The translations under genes and the position numbers were made by a program. Of a stretch of DNA of 64,000 bases, positions 1 through 13,978 are shown one piece after another. The notes beneath the pieces are model-generated. The model was given only the letters and a program-made list of their open reading frames with translations, had not been told where the DNA came from and did no database searches. Source of the DNA: Marisa cornuarietis (Eukaryota; Mollusca; Gastropoda; Architaenioglossa; Ampullariidae); contig SMMW01000618.1 in the NCBI GenBank assembly GCA_004794655.1, positions 1,488,001 to 1,552,000 on the forward strand. The letters run 5' to 3'. Each line of letters starts with the position of its first letter. Position 1 is the first letter of the stretch.

Positions 1-372
1 GCAGGAGTGTGTGTGGAGACTTTGTACTGTAACCCACAATTTTTATTAATTTGCATTGCATCTCACATCTAAATACCTTTTGCAGGGTGTGTGTGTGTGT
101 GTGTGTGTGTGTTTTGAGGCTTTGTACTGTAACCCACTTTTTTATATTTCGCATTGCATCTCACTTCTGAATACCTATTGCAGGGATGTGTGTGTGTGTG
201 TGTGTGTGCTGAGCCTTTGAACTGTAACCAACATTTTTTTTTAAATTTTGCATTGCATCTCACTTCTGAATACCTATTGCAGGAATGTGTGTGTGTGTGC
301 TGAGGCTTTGTACTGTAACCCACATTTTTTTAAATTATTTTGCATTGCATCTCACTTCTAAATACCTATTTC

Positions 373-421
<49 letters not shown>

Positions 422-846
422 TAGGCTTTGTACTGTAACCCACATTTTTTTATTTCGCATTGCATCTCACTTCTGAATACCTGTTGCAGGAGTGTGTGTG
501 TGGAGACTTTGTACTCTAACCAATATTTTTTATTATTTTGCATTGCATCTCACTTCTGAATACCTATTGCAGGGATGTGTGTGTGTGTGCTGAGGCTTTG
601 AACTGTAACCAACATTTTTTTTAAATTTTGCATTGCATCTCACTTCTGAATACCTGTTGCAGGAGTGTGTGTGTGTGTGTGTGTGCTGAGGCTTTGTACT
701 GTAACCCACAATTTTTTTATTATTTTGCATTGCATCTCACTTCTAAATAACTATTGGAGGGGTGTGTGTGTACTGAGGCTTTGTACTGTAACCCACATTC
801 TTTTTATTATTTTGCATTGCATCTCACTTCTGTATACCTATTGCAG

Positions 847-885
<39 letters not shown>

Positions 886-950
886 GTGGGTTTGTACTGT
901 AACCCACACTTTTTTTTATTTTGCATTGCATCTCACAAATACATGCGCAG
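1..950. repeat. TG-bearing minisatellite array
   Basis: About ten tandem units run from the window edge to about 950. Each contains a core with 'tttgtactgtaaccca', a T-rich run, 'gcattgcatctcactt' and 'ctattgcagg', followed by a (TG)n tract of variable length. Units are roughly 75-115 bp depending on the TG tract; the longest tracts are near 375-419 and 850-884. The array probably continues to the left of the window. The short reading frames inside it are repeat translations, not genes. Confidence 0.9.
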
Positions 951-2980
<2,030 letters not shown>

Positions 2981-3350
2981 CTGTAGCACCTTTCTCCACC
3001 ATGAAGTGGAACTCAAAGTGCTTTACACAAAGAACACACATGCATTATAAATGCTGACAGCATACAGTTGTCAATTCTGGAATCGAGGAAGTATGAGGAC
3101 AAGAGTTTTTCTTCTTTTTAGTCTGACCATGATCATTTACACATTGAAAACATCGATATTAGCTTCATATGAGGCCACCCATCAATGACATGGATGTGTT
3201 AATAGTTGTATGGGGTTAGTTTTAGAATCACTGAAAAATAGCTGAATTCTTGTCGTAAGATCATCAGGTTAGTTTTACAATCACTATGCAATACTGTTCA
3301 ATAATTTCCAGACTGAACTACTGAAGCCAATCAACAGCATGCTAGGGTAG

Positions 3351-3558
3351 TCATATACTGTGTGCATGCGCTGGCCCCCCTACGACTGTGGAGAGAAAGA
3401 GAGAGAGAGAGTTGTGGAGGCCATTGAGACACACCTGTCCGCTAGCTGATATTAAAGCATGGCGAGCCTTCACGCCCCTGTGTATGACACCTCTGATATG
3501 CAAGTAGTTCAGAGTATGCAGTACATCCCGCAAGATATATGTAACCAATAGGTCTATA
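3351..3558 (-). pseudogene. STRAD-like pseudokinase exon fragment
   Basis: The minus strand, read downwards from about 3554, encodes a catalytic-loop segment starting near 'VTYILRDVLHTLNYLHIRG' and continuing through 'VIHRGVKARHALIS' to 'GQVCLNGLHNSLSL'. This matches the STRADA/STRADB (STE20-related adaptor) pseudokinases. There the HRD catalytic motif is degenerate (HRS in vertebrates, HRG here) and the DFG region is replaced by a 'GL..NLS' segment. STRAD proteins activate LKB1 with MO25. Only about 55 codons are present. The 5' side stops at a hAT-like terminus beginning at 3559, and the 3' side runs into a CT-rich tract and a stop. No flanking STRAD exon was found, so it is either a dislodged exon or a remnant. 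Confidence 0.65.
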
Positions 3559-4210
3559 CAGGGCCGGTTCTACCTATTAGGCAAACTAGACAATTGCCTA
3601 GGGCGCAGACTGAGGGGGGGGGGCGGAAAAAATGGCCTGCTCTTTTTTTTAAAGATAAATAATTTTAGGGAAAAATATAATTTTTACAGAATGATATTAG
3701 CAGGACACCTTTCCTCTGCTTGTAGACTGACCACCACGCTAGTTTCTCAGTACATGTATTACAGGAAAACCCCTTTATCCCAGGGCGCGCTTGCAGTGAC
3801 CAGCTAACCAGCAGGGAAGTAGAGGGCGGATGGGGCGGCAGAGGAGCGGGGAAGGGCGATGAGAGGGGCGGCGTTGGTGGATGGCAAAGGGGGTGGTGGC
3901 GCAGTCATGGAGTTGGGGGGGGGCGCAAAAATAGCCTGCTTTTGTTTTTAAGTGATGAAAAGTGTTAGGGAAAAAGATCATTTTCACAGAATGACATTAG
4001 CAGGACGCCTTTCCTCTGCTTGTAGGTTGACTTCACCACGCGAGTTTCTCAGCTCATGTATTACAGGAAAATCCCATCATTACAGGGCGCACTTGAAGTG
4101 ACCACCTAACCAGCAGGGAAGAAGAGGGCGGAGGGGGCGGAGGTTAGACAGCAGAGGGATGGGAGAGGGGCGGCCGGGCGGGTTGGTGGATGGGGTCTGG
4201 TCAGGGCGGA
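3559..4210 (+). mobile_element. hAT-like element end with internal duplication
   Basis: The sequence starts with 'cagggccggttctacctatt' and continues 'ggcaaactagacaattgcctagggcgc', a terminus of the CAGGG type seen in many hAT elements. A G-rich region follows and contains a near-tandem duplication. The segment at about 3613-3785 ('cctgctctttt...acagaatgatattagcagga...tttctcagtacatgtatt') recurs at about 3913-4090, a period of about 300 bp. The matching right terminus was not found. The element may extend to the hAT N-terminal coding fragment at 6384. Confidence 0.5.
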
Positions 4211-6383
4211 CCCTTACAATGGATGGGACTACATTCCACTAATACCAACCTCACCTTTCTCTCTTCAATCCTACTTTGAAAGACGTTCCACACTTATGCA
4301 TTGAAAACACTGTAGCTGAAATCAGGGACAACAACACTGACTTGAGTTTGCTACGCGAGTTTCTTTTTGGTTATGACAACTGTTTTATGTTCAATATTTT
4401 TTACACTAACTTTAAACCAAAAGGAACTTAGCTAATGTCACGATCGCGTTATTAGTTAATAAGAGTATTAAAGTCTTTAGCAGACAAACATCAAGGTAGA
4501 GTCATTTGAAGTTTATAATATATCTATTTTTATTGTCAAATTTCAGATCAATTTATTTAATTCACTGTCCCGAACCTGTTTTCTCCTTAGTGCTGTATAC
4601 AGCGGTGACACTGATGGCCTATAGTCTTGTACTTACTGTTGTGACTCATGGTCGTGAATAGTTAACTTTCTTATTAATCATTAAATTTCGGTTCGATTGC
4701 ATGGTGTATTACACTTAATTTAGTTGGCAAATTGTAATGTTTGTTTATTTTTATTATCTAAGAGTGCGTCTGTCTGTCTACAGTTTGAGCAGATAGCTTG
4801 TTGTTATGCTCCATTGACAGAATAGTTGAAATTGGTTATTAAGTGATATCGCGTACTAAGACCTATAGTCTACATACTTCTCTCGTTTTCAACAAACCCT
4901 ATGCTGGACACCAAGTAGCGCTGACCATTGGAATGTGTTTGGGCAGCTGCATTGACACCATGATTTACAACTTTGTATTGTTAGCGTCTAGAAGACTCTC
5001 CCTTGACGGACCTCGTACTGCCCCGCCCACCTGTCAGGTGTGACTTTGGATGAGAACATGATAGTTTCGATGATGGTGGTCTAGATGCTAGAAGCTGTGA
5101 TAGCCAGAGTTTTAGACCACACACCAAAATAAGACCAGAGCAAGGTGCTACAGATTTCTTGTCTCCATCAGTGAGCAGTCAGTCGTCACTCCATAAAACC
5201 TTTTACACGAATGTTTGAAATCCCCCTACTCATAAGTGTAGGTCTGATTTGGTAGACATTCAAGTAGCCATGTGTGTATGATGCACGCCTGCAATTGAAA
5301 AACAGACGTACTTTTTCTTGACAAAAAGTAGTTCTTATTTATAAGTTATTAATAAAATCGGAGAGCAAATTCTCGAAAAAGATTTAATTTTAATAAGCCA
5401 TTCCTTGACACTCCTGGGTTCTAACACCTCTGGTCGTAATGAGTTCTTGTAGAAAACCACTTTCCACTATTTTTAAGCAGCAAACATGTAGTCAGTGCGG
5501 TTTTACTTGTTAGTTTGTCTGTAAGATGAGAAAGAAGAGAACGATTGAAAGCACTTGCCGATCGAGGTGCTAGTTGGAAAGGCCCAAAGGATGGCGATAA
5601 ATCTGTCACAGTTAGTGACCAGTGGGATCAGATTAGAAGACTGGACAAAGAAGGTGGTGCGATGTTACTTGATAGTTGTCCGTGAGATGAGAAAGAGAGA
5701 GGAGAGAAAGATTGGAAGGACCTTAGTGGGGTGGCTTAGTGGAGAAGGGAAAGAGATAAATCTACCACTGAAAAGAAAGTCAGAGCACATTAACAGGGCT
5801 GGACAGCTGAGATGGGGGGGGGGAGGTAGTTTTAACTTTAACAAACCCACTAGATGTTGTAAAAACCTCACTTTTCTGAGCGGCTGCAGACATCTCGTGC
5901 TGCTGTTTGAATTTACTTTGTGATCGTCTGTTCGGGTGCTTGGAGCTATCATCCTTCCACAGCTGAATCAGTAAAGGTTGTGAACTGGATTTAGCCGTAC
6001 AAGACTGAACAGTGCAACTGTACTACAGCCACTTCATGAGAGTTTGTAAAGATAAGTTCGCATGATTTTATACATTGTGACATAGCTGTATATATTTTAT
6101 TAACACGATTTATGTCCTTCTTTACATTAATTTCATTTCCTTATTTCTTATAGTGCTTATTTTGATTGTGTGGATGCAACGGGTGCGATAGCGGTGGTGT
6201 AACGTTTTGCAAAACTTTTCATTGCACAAACGTGTCCGTTACAGTCCTGTGGTCTTTAGCACATCACAATCGCGTTGAGACCGCCGCAATCATTACTGGT
6301 AATATTTAAGCCTAGCTTTCTTGTTTGAAATTTCTGTTAAAATAGAATTAAACGTATATTTATTCCAATATTTGTGTTGATAA
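4211..6383. other. no gene recognised
   Basis: AT-rich sequence with only short, unrecognised reading frames on both strands (for example about 120 codons plus-strand at 5555-5923). A G-run of 10 lies near 5814. It may be the non-coding 5' portion of a hAT-like element whose coding fragment starts at 6384, but I could not confirm this. Confidence 0.4.
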
Positions 6384-6665
6384 ATGGATAGCAAACGACT
6401 GTCTGGAGCTCAATATCAGAAGCGAAGAGCTGAAAAAGCCAAAGAGATGGCAAAACAAGAAAAGTCGCTGCATAAATATCTTCGCCAAGACAGTGTCACT
6501 GAGAGCCACAGTACTGCTGTTGTTTCTGTGCCTTCAACAAATGTTAGCGATCCTGTGGTCTCGACAAGTTACGGCGTTCCTGTGACTTTCACTACTTCCA
6601 CTGCTCCAGTAGCTTCCACAACTTCCACTAGCTCTGTACACAACAGCACCGGCAGATGGCTGTAA
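6384..6665 (+). pseudogene. hAT/ZMYM1-like N-terminal fragment
   Basis: An ATG-initiated frame of 93 codons opens with 'MDSKRLSGAQYQKRRAEKAK' and continues 'KEMAKQEKSLHKYL'. This basic 'SGAx.RKxR...LxKYL' opening is typical of hAT-type, DUF4371/ZMYM1-like transposase proteins. A Ser/Thr-rich linker follows to the stop. The zinc finger and DDE/RNase-H-like body expected downstream are absent from the following 500 bp. It is either a first exon without a visible partner or, more likely, a transposase remnant. Confidence 0.5.
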
Positions 6666-7139
6666 AACATGCATGCAACAGGTCAGACAAGAACCACAGC
6701 CCATAACAGGCAGGACTGTCCACAGTTCATGGCGATGGACGAAGCTACAGTAATGTGGGAGAATAGTCTCATATTGTAGCTGCTTGGTTTATACAACTTC
6801 TTTCTGTACATAGAAGAGAACTCGTGATCTAAGTTTTCTACATCAATCCGTTTAACAGCCACCTGCAGTCCTGTTAGCGAGTGCTGAGTCAGATGCACTG
6901 TGGTTGTTATCTTTATGACCTTTGCCTATTCCTGTATATAGCTGATAGACACAGGCCACACTGTCAAACTGCATGATGACCACTTCTGATGACGATGACT
7001 CACTGATGTTGAGAGTGACCTTCGCCGTGTTTTCTGTCAGTGTGGGGAGATGATGGGCTATTTGTTGGTGACGAATCAGACAACATAATCAAATATAGTC
7101 CTTAAAATCATAGTCAATTCTATATTTCCTTATCCATGT

Positions 7140-7890
7140 ATGTATAAAATTACAACCTTTTCTTGGATGGCAGCAGTGAATATTCCAGAGGATTTTCTTC
7201 GTCCGACTCAGAAACAGACATGCATCTAAAATATTAGAAATAAAAGTAAGAACATAAATAATATACAGACTGAATCATCAACAACCATGCATCCATATTC
7301 GCATATAACAGACGCTCACAGCACACCCCTCTAAACAAAAAGTAAATTACAGACACACGTTGTACTCACTCATAGTCAGGACAGGGTCAGAAAATAAAAA
7401 TACAATTTTAGATCATGATATAAGATAGGAAGCGAGATAGAAAAAATTGTAAGAGATACTACACCTTTTGTATTTCAAGCCTTTTCGTCAGTGTCCTGAT
7501 AGTCCACTTTCTGAAGCGCTGCCAATGTCTGACTATCCTTGTAGCAGCTGCTTCAGCTTTTCATCTGCCCCTTGTATAGTCGTCTACAAACATATTAGTA
7601 CACATGTATAACATTTAAATTTCTTGTGGCATGCAAAGTTCAAATGAATTTTTTTTGCATCCAGCATTTAACATGTCTTGAATATACTTACCAGTCTCAT
7701 ATTTAACAGACAAGTTTGGAAAAAGATTGTTCAGGTTCCAAACAGTCTATGACTTCTGGGTTGTAGTCTCTGTCGGGCCAGTAGCATTTCTAGCTATCTC
7801 TGATAACTCATTTATTGGAGACAATGGTGCTTTCCAGCCCTTCTTTTCCCTTGAAGTCAATGATTGCATACTTCTTCATCTAAAATCAAA
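7140..7890 (-). pseudogene. decayed three-exon fragment, transposon-type protein
   Basis: The minus strand between 7880 and 7700 reads 'MKKYAIIDFKGKEGLESTIV', then in the same frame 'VIRD', 'KCYWPDRDYNPEVID' and a Glu/Ser-rich tail, but with two in-frame stops (TGA and TAG). This resembles the invertebrate module that starts 'YAVVEF...VPxxWV...CYWPP', found at the N-terminus of many lineage-expanded, transposon-associated proteins. A second piece at about 7570-7450 ('ADEKLKQLLQG', with stops) and a third at about 7220-7140 ('SVSESDEENPLEYSLLPSKK') match the following Lys-rich and acidic exons of that layout. The stops make it non-functional. Confidence 0.4.
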
Positions 7891-7930
7891 TCCAAAATCA
7901 CCTCTCATCAAACGTTTTACAGATTGTTAA

Positions 7931-9480
7931 TTCAATAAACAGGGACACCATTCACAAATCACAATGTGTCAAACAAAATGAAACCTATAGTATGAAACAT
8001 AAATCCATGCTATAAGCCTGTGCTACTGGAAGTGCAACATATTTAGTATTATAGTACCGGTTTTTTTCAATATTCTGATAGACCAACAGCTTCAAACACA
8101 CCTGTCACACCAGACACTTTAAATATGTTTAACTTGGAAGAATTAAGTGGATATGTGAAAAAGTTGGTCGATGAGGAAAAATGCTCAACTACTTCTAAAA
8201 CAATGTCTGTAGTGTTGACAGGCACTAAAATGTTTCTAATCAAGCAAACTGCGCCTCTGACTTGTGCACAGTTGATAACCGAGTGACAGAAAAATACAAA
8301 TTGTTTGAATTAATTTGTTGAAACTGTTGAGCACCCCTCATCTCAAAAACAGAATAGGTCCCGAATATTGCTTCATTGGATTTTTTTGACACAATGTGGA
8401 TTTACGGTATGGTCTAAGATCCTGTAGTACTGCTAACTGTACCTTTTGTTGTCGCGATTCTAGAGAATACCGATCGGTACATGATCTTCTACTCCAAAGT
8501 AGGAGTCTCACAATTAATGTGTCTCTTGTGCAATATGTGTTGATAGTACTTTTCTTTGCTGGGATATCAGCTCAAGCTAATTGATGCCAGTTACTGAAGG
8601 GCAGCATTCAAAGGTGTAGAAGGCTGGTGTACGTCACCTCTGCAACGTGATATATCACTGGCTTACATTCGAATTGCAAGTCATCCCCTGCACCCACGTG
8701 ACATTTCCTATGATTAAGTCCGTTACGAGCTTTTGAACAGCACAGTACAGCAGCCCGGGGTCAGAATAGAATGGAGTGTCGACGCTTATCCGTGCCAATG
8801 GAAAAACTTCCGCACATCCCCCGAAAGTGATGCACGTTTGTGTTTTTCGTGGGTAATCGTGTGGGGCGACAATGCTTATTTCTGATGTCGTAGCTCCAGT
8901 ACCTCTCAATACCTTTAAGTTTCCCGTTGACTAGACCTGGGTACAGGGATGGCAAGATACCGTAGCCGGACTGATGACAGTAGAAAGCGGACCCGCATCA
9001 CCACTCAGGCTAACACTGCGCGGCCCTAGTGCCAGTCAGTCCCTTCCTCTTTAGTGTTCCAGGGAAGAGGATGGAAGTTGCCAAGGAGGATTTTCTACTA
9101 AAATCCTAGCTCTCGTTCGTCGGGTGCGTTATATCTATATGATACCTCGCGTTGTGTTCTTTTCCTTCATATACCACACACCCGCACTTAGCCGACCTTG
9201 GAGTCCACAAAAGACACTGCTTTTTCCTAAACAAAAGTGTTTTCTCTTCGGTGTATCGTTCAACTTCACGTGTTTTTATTTGTGTTCTGCTGTATCACAA
9301 CTACGGACGACACAATTTCTTTCGCTTTAGTGATACTCGTTCATCTCATTCACACGACGAGGACACACCTACATCACGCTAGCATTCGTGCGGACTAAGA
9401 GGCTCACACAGGTAAATATAGACATAGATTTTATTTACATTATTTACACCTACAACTACTATTCCTATTCTAGCTAACCT
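7931..9480. other. no gene recognised
   Basis: No reading frame above about 85 codons, no recognisable motif and no clear repeat. A short plus-strand phrase near 8133-8250 could encode 'MFNLEELSGYVKKLVDEEK' but has no recognisable family. Confidence 0.5.
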
Positions 9481-10250
9481 ACATAACCTACTAGAACGTA
9501 ACATCTAACTCCCTGGGGTGGGAAAGAGGGTGTTGAGTAACAAGATCGAGTCGCTTTCCAGCAGGACCATAGCACCTGCAATTGCGGCAAAATGGTGCAT
9601 CTCTCGTACTCGGGGTGGGTTTGCTTACAGGGAACGGTTTGAGTGACAAGAGTCGCTTTCCAGCAGGAATATAACACCGCGGTGAAATGGTGCCTCTCTC
9701 ATACTGAGGGAGGTTTGCTGCTCTTCCAAGCAGGATCAGTCGCCTTTCGGTATAAGGTGCAAGAAACGACTTTTTCTTGCTATTTATACTAAAGTACTCG
9801 GGTACAGTCACCCGCTGTGTTGTCTGTTGCCTCGCGAGTCTCCGCTCGCGCGACCAAGAATGGGGTGGAAGGGGTGCAGCGCGGAGGGAACAAAGTACTG
9901 TCAGAAGTACAAGCTACCTATCGCTCCCGCCAAGAGGCTAAAGGCCTATATTCTCACGTTGCAATGTTTTCGAAGTCTGCGCTTGCAAAATTTCGTTTGC
10001 AATGTAGGTTTGCAACAGTCCGCTTTGCAAGGTGACGCCATAAGAGATATTTGGGTAGTAAGCAACAGGCTAGTAATCGTTAAGGCTACTTTACTTAGTA
10101 ATAAAAAATATTATTACAGGAAGCAACTAGACAGATATCTTAATGTAGGTGTGAGAAATAGTGCTTGGTTAAGTATACATGGCTATATTATTCTCCCACA
10201 GTGATTTTAACATGAAACATTACTTCTCAGACCCATTCCGCATTTTCACT
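9480..10250. repeat. duplicated flank R1 of block A
   Basis: Contains two internal near-repeats ('gagtcgctttccagcaggac...' near 9546 and 'aagagtcgctttccagcagg' near 9648). Downstream, 9690-9930 is closely similar to 17055-17318: 'gggaggtttgctgctcttcc', 'gcctttcggta', 'gcctcgcgag', 'ccgctcgcgcgaccaag', 'ggggtgcag'. It is the left flank of the tandem duplication and provides an unoccupied version of the site in which the 6.0 kb transposon sits in the second copy. Confidence 0.7.
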
Positions 10251-11307
10251 TTATAATTTGGAGGTAAGAAGGAACCTACTTTTTCGAGCATTTCGATTGG
10301 CTACAGTCGCGCCTTGCTAAAAATAGAAGCACGTCTTATCTATGCTAATCTTACTTCAAGGCCACGTGTGAGCCGTGCACGGAGGGTCATGCTCGCACAA
10401 TCATAGATGATGTACGTTGCAGCGTGTGACGTCTGTGGCCATTTTGCAGCTTTGCAGCCAAAGTGCGTATAGCAGAGGTTTTCCCCTCGTTAAAGCTTAT
10501 TTTTACTATTGCTATTTGTAAAAGTGCAATTGAGTATATCGATGGTTCTAAATTTTTAAAGTCTATGCATAGACATATATGTTTTACTCCGTTGTACTCA
10601 GTTATTGCGCATTATGTAACTTACAACAAACGTGAATATCGATGGTTAATTATTTACAGGCATTTACAGCGCACCTGTATATGAGCCGCACACCCACTGT
10701 TTTTTTTTTAAATATCAACTTTTTTCGCAAATAAACCGCGTACTGGTTTATAAGCCGCATAAACAAATAACTTTGTCAATGATCGATCGCCTTCAACTTA
10801 ATAGCTGCATCGTAGGCATTTCGTCGCGTATTCGTCATGATGAGGATGTCTGGGTGCATGTGTACTTGAGCAAATGATCTGAATGCTTTAATTGTATGCG
10901 GCTTTGATTTAAAATGTGAACAGCTATTATACTGTAACAGTTAAATTAACGCGAACAGTTAACATTTTAACCGAGAAGTAATTGCCCGTGCTTTCACATG
11001 GAGCTCGATCATCGAAAAATTTAATGGAAGCGGGAAAATCCGCAAACAAGCCGCGCGTCGCTGTTGAAGCCGCAGCGTTTAATGCTGGGGAAAAGTCGCG
11101 GCTTATAAATTTACGATAGTTCAGAATTTAAATATTGAAGTAATGAATATTTCCCCTTTGAGTGTTATCTTCATTGTGATGTTAAGGCATTAATACAGGA
11201 GCGTACTGTTGAAATAAAGACTGGCTGTCTTAAGTTGTGGAAGAAGTACAGTTTGATGTTTTCATTGTGTTTTAGGAAAACAGCACTGGCACCAGCAGTC
11301 ATTTAAA

Positions 11308-11957
11308 ATGGGACTAGAGTCACCAGTTGAGAACTGTGCAGCCGTCAGCATCACAGCTGAGAATGGTGCAGCAGTTCCAGCTGAGAATGGTGCGGTAGTC
11401 AGCAAACCAGCTGAGAATGGTGCGGTAGTCAGCAAACCAACTGAGAATGGTGCGGTAGTCAGCAAACCAGCTGAGAATAGTGCGGCAGTCAGCATCCCAG
11501 CTGAGAATGGTGCAGCAGTTCCAGCTAAGAATGGTGTGGTAGTGAGCATCCCAGTTGAGAATGGTGCTGCAGTTCCAGCTGAGAATGGTGTGGCAGTGAG
11601 CATCCCAGCTGAGAATGGTGCGCTAGCCAGCAAACCAGCTGAGAGTGGTGTAGCAGTGAGCATCCCAGCTGAGAATGGCGTGGCAGTGAGCATCCCAGCT
11701 GAGAGTGATGTAGCAGCGAGCATCCCAGCTGAGAATGGTGTGGCAGTGAACATCCCAGCTGAGAATGGTGCAGCAGTCAGCATCCCAGCTGAGAATTCTT
11801 CAGAGGTCAGCAGACCTGCTGAAAATGGTGGAGAAGTCAGCAGACCTGCAGGTATCCCACATCATTTGACTGAGAGATCACAAGGGACATCCTCATGACA
11901 CTATAGACCACGAAGGGGATATTGACTTGCGTGAAGCACGACTTGCACGTAGAAGAT
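11308..11957 (+). pseudogene. locus A decapeptide-repeat gene, frameshifted
   Basis: An ATG-initiated frame (11308-11898) encodes about 16 imperfect ten-residue repeats of the type 'AENGAAVSIP' or 'AENGVAVSKP', i.e. a 30 bp coding minisatellite. The product would be disordered and without a fold signal. Alignment with locus B shows that the exon originally continued to a donor 'gtaagt' at 11958 through 'DHEGDIDLREARLARR', but a net 1-nt shift in A now puts a TGA at 11896-11898, before that motif. An acceptor 'gttttag' lies upstream at about 11274. A second short exon from 12321 is conserved with B. It could be a pseudogene, or a truncated protein if the early stop is used. Confidence 0.55.
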
Positions 11958-13599
11958 GTAAGTGGGAGAGAAATTTAATGGAGATTGAGATAAAGACTAG
12001 TTGTTTAATATTGAATGTAATAGCTGTGATTTAAATTTCACATTTGCTTGTATCAGGCTGTATTATAGGCACACATGTGTATAGTCACTTTTTGTATTGA
12101 CTTTATTTTGTGAACTCAAAACCAAGCAAAGAGATGTTCATATCACTCATATTTTGCCATCTTTACGAATACTGACTTTTGAAGTGATGATGAATTAATT
12201 ACATCATTTGAAATGATTGGCTGTTTCCTGCTTTGTTTTTGTAGCACAGTGTTACCAACACCCATTCAGTTTGTAACTTATCACTACTTCCATGGACTGA
12301 TAAAAATCATTACATTTCAGATCAGCTTTGTCAGCTTGGGGTGTTCTTGAGAAAAGAGCCCTAACAGCAAAGGTTTGTGAGGAGGCAACGTTCCTCATAA
12401 ATGATGTCCCTTCGTCTGACTGGCTGGAGGGGAAAGAGCTCTGTGCTATTTTTGTCTTATCTGGGATCTTCCTCATGTTGGACTTGTGATTGTGTATGCT
12501 GAACACCTACGTCATTTTGTTTTGTCATCACCTTATTTTGACATCACACCACCTTGCGTCATTTGTGAAGCACCTTGTCAAAAGGGCAGGATAAGGGGCT
12601 ATACAGGGGAACTTTTATTATTGTTTTAACGTCTTCCATTTCCTACCAGGCTTTGTAAAATTATATTTGGTGAAACTGTCATATTGTTCTCTGTTTATAA
12701 CGCAGACAAAATTGACATTGCTTCAAGTAACTTTGCTTAATCACTAAATATTCAGAGCCGTGGTACATCACTGTGAGTGACAAATTTAAAAAATTAAAGA
12801 GAGGTATTATGCATCATGGCTAGTCATGATTTTAAGTTTATGTAAATTTAATTATAATTCCCACAATGTGTATTTATGCATGGGCATTTGGAATGATAAT
12901 GTTTTATCTAGTCCTCATTCTGCATAATTAATATATCCTTGTTCTTTATTTATTAGTTTTTGTAGTTGAACTGTCCTATTCTATCTGCTTTTTCCTTTCC
13001 TGCTCAACTAGATTTTACTGATGATGACCCTCTTGTTGGGGTATCCATGAGCTTAGAGAGACAGCGCTGTTGTAACAAGTAACACACTTACCCCTGCATG
13101 CGCACGACAAATTACAAACACAGCACCTTGATAAGCCCCTGCAGTTAATTGAATGTGAAGAAAAGTGAAGATTGTTGATCTTTAGTTGTAGCTCTAGAGA
13201 TGGAGAGTAAAGGCAGTTGATGTTGGACAATGGTAAGAAATGGTGAAGTCCAGAGGAAGTACCCTATTTTAGGAATTCTTCAACTACCTCTTAATGACAT
13301 CATCGGAATGATGCACAGAGTCTAAGACAAAGGACACCACTCATACACAAAACAATATATGACCTACTACAATTCATTACAAATATACAAGTTACCAGCT
13401 CCAAGGTATCCTTCAAATGGCCATAATCTATATGTCTAAACGAAAACTGTACGACTTAAATAATTGCATTGCAGTTAAAAGTAAAATTAAGTGAAATGCC
13501 TTGATATTGTTTCCACGAAAGATTGAATTTTAAAAAATCCTTGTTACTTATTTTTGTTCCTTAATGTAGATATTATTGAAATTAGCAATGACTCTGAAT

Positions 13600-13720
13600 G
13601 GGTTTGATTCTTTGTTCTTTATGTTATCATGAATGGTTCTTTTTATGTTATGAATGGTTCTTTATTCTTTATGTTATTATGAATGGTTTCTTTCCTTATG
13701 TTATCCTGAACTTTGTTTTT
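13600..13720. repeat. mini-tandem repeat 'atgaatggttctttatgtta'
   Basis: Several degenerate copies of about 25-30 bp ('ttctttatgttatcatgaatgg' and variants). The same array is present in copy B at about 27460-27600, so it predates the duplication. Confidence 0.7.
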
Positions 13721-13978
13721 TTTTCAAAGAGTGGTTGTTATTTACAGTTGTCTTTCAAGAATTATAAAAATGAAGTCAGATATATGATTAAGCATTTGTT
13801 ATAATGAGTGTGGGCATGCATATTATGGTACACATCTTGAATAAAATGCTGCGTCCTTTTTCAAAGATCAAATGGCAGCTTGAAATGCAGGAAAGAGATT
13901 TTAACAATGAGAAAAACACTGTGGGGCCAGCCACCTTGTGTCTCTCACTGCCTCTCTCTTGCTCACTCTCTATTACAC

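Noticed and set aside
11262..11783. 173-codon minus-strand frame of 'FSAGMLTATP' repeats
   Set aside because: It is the antisense shadow of the 30 bp coding minisatellite of locus A; a 30 bp repeat free of stops on one strand is commonly open on the other.
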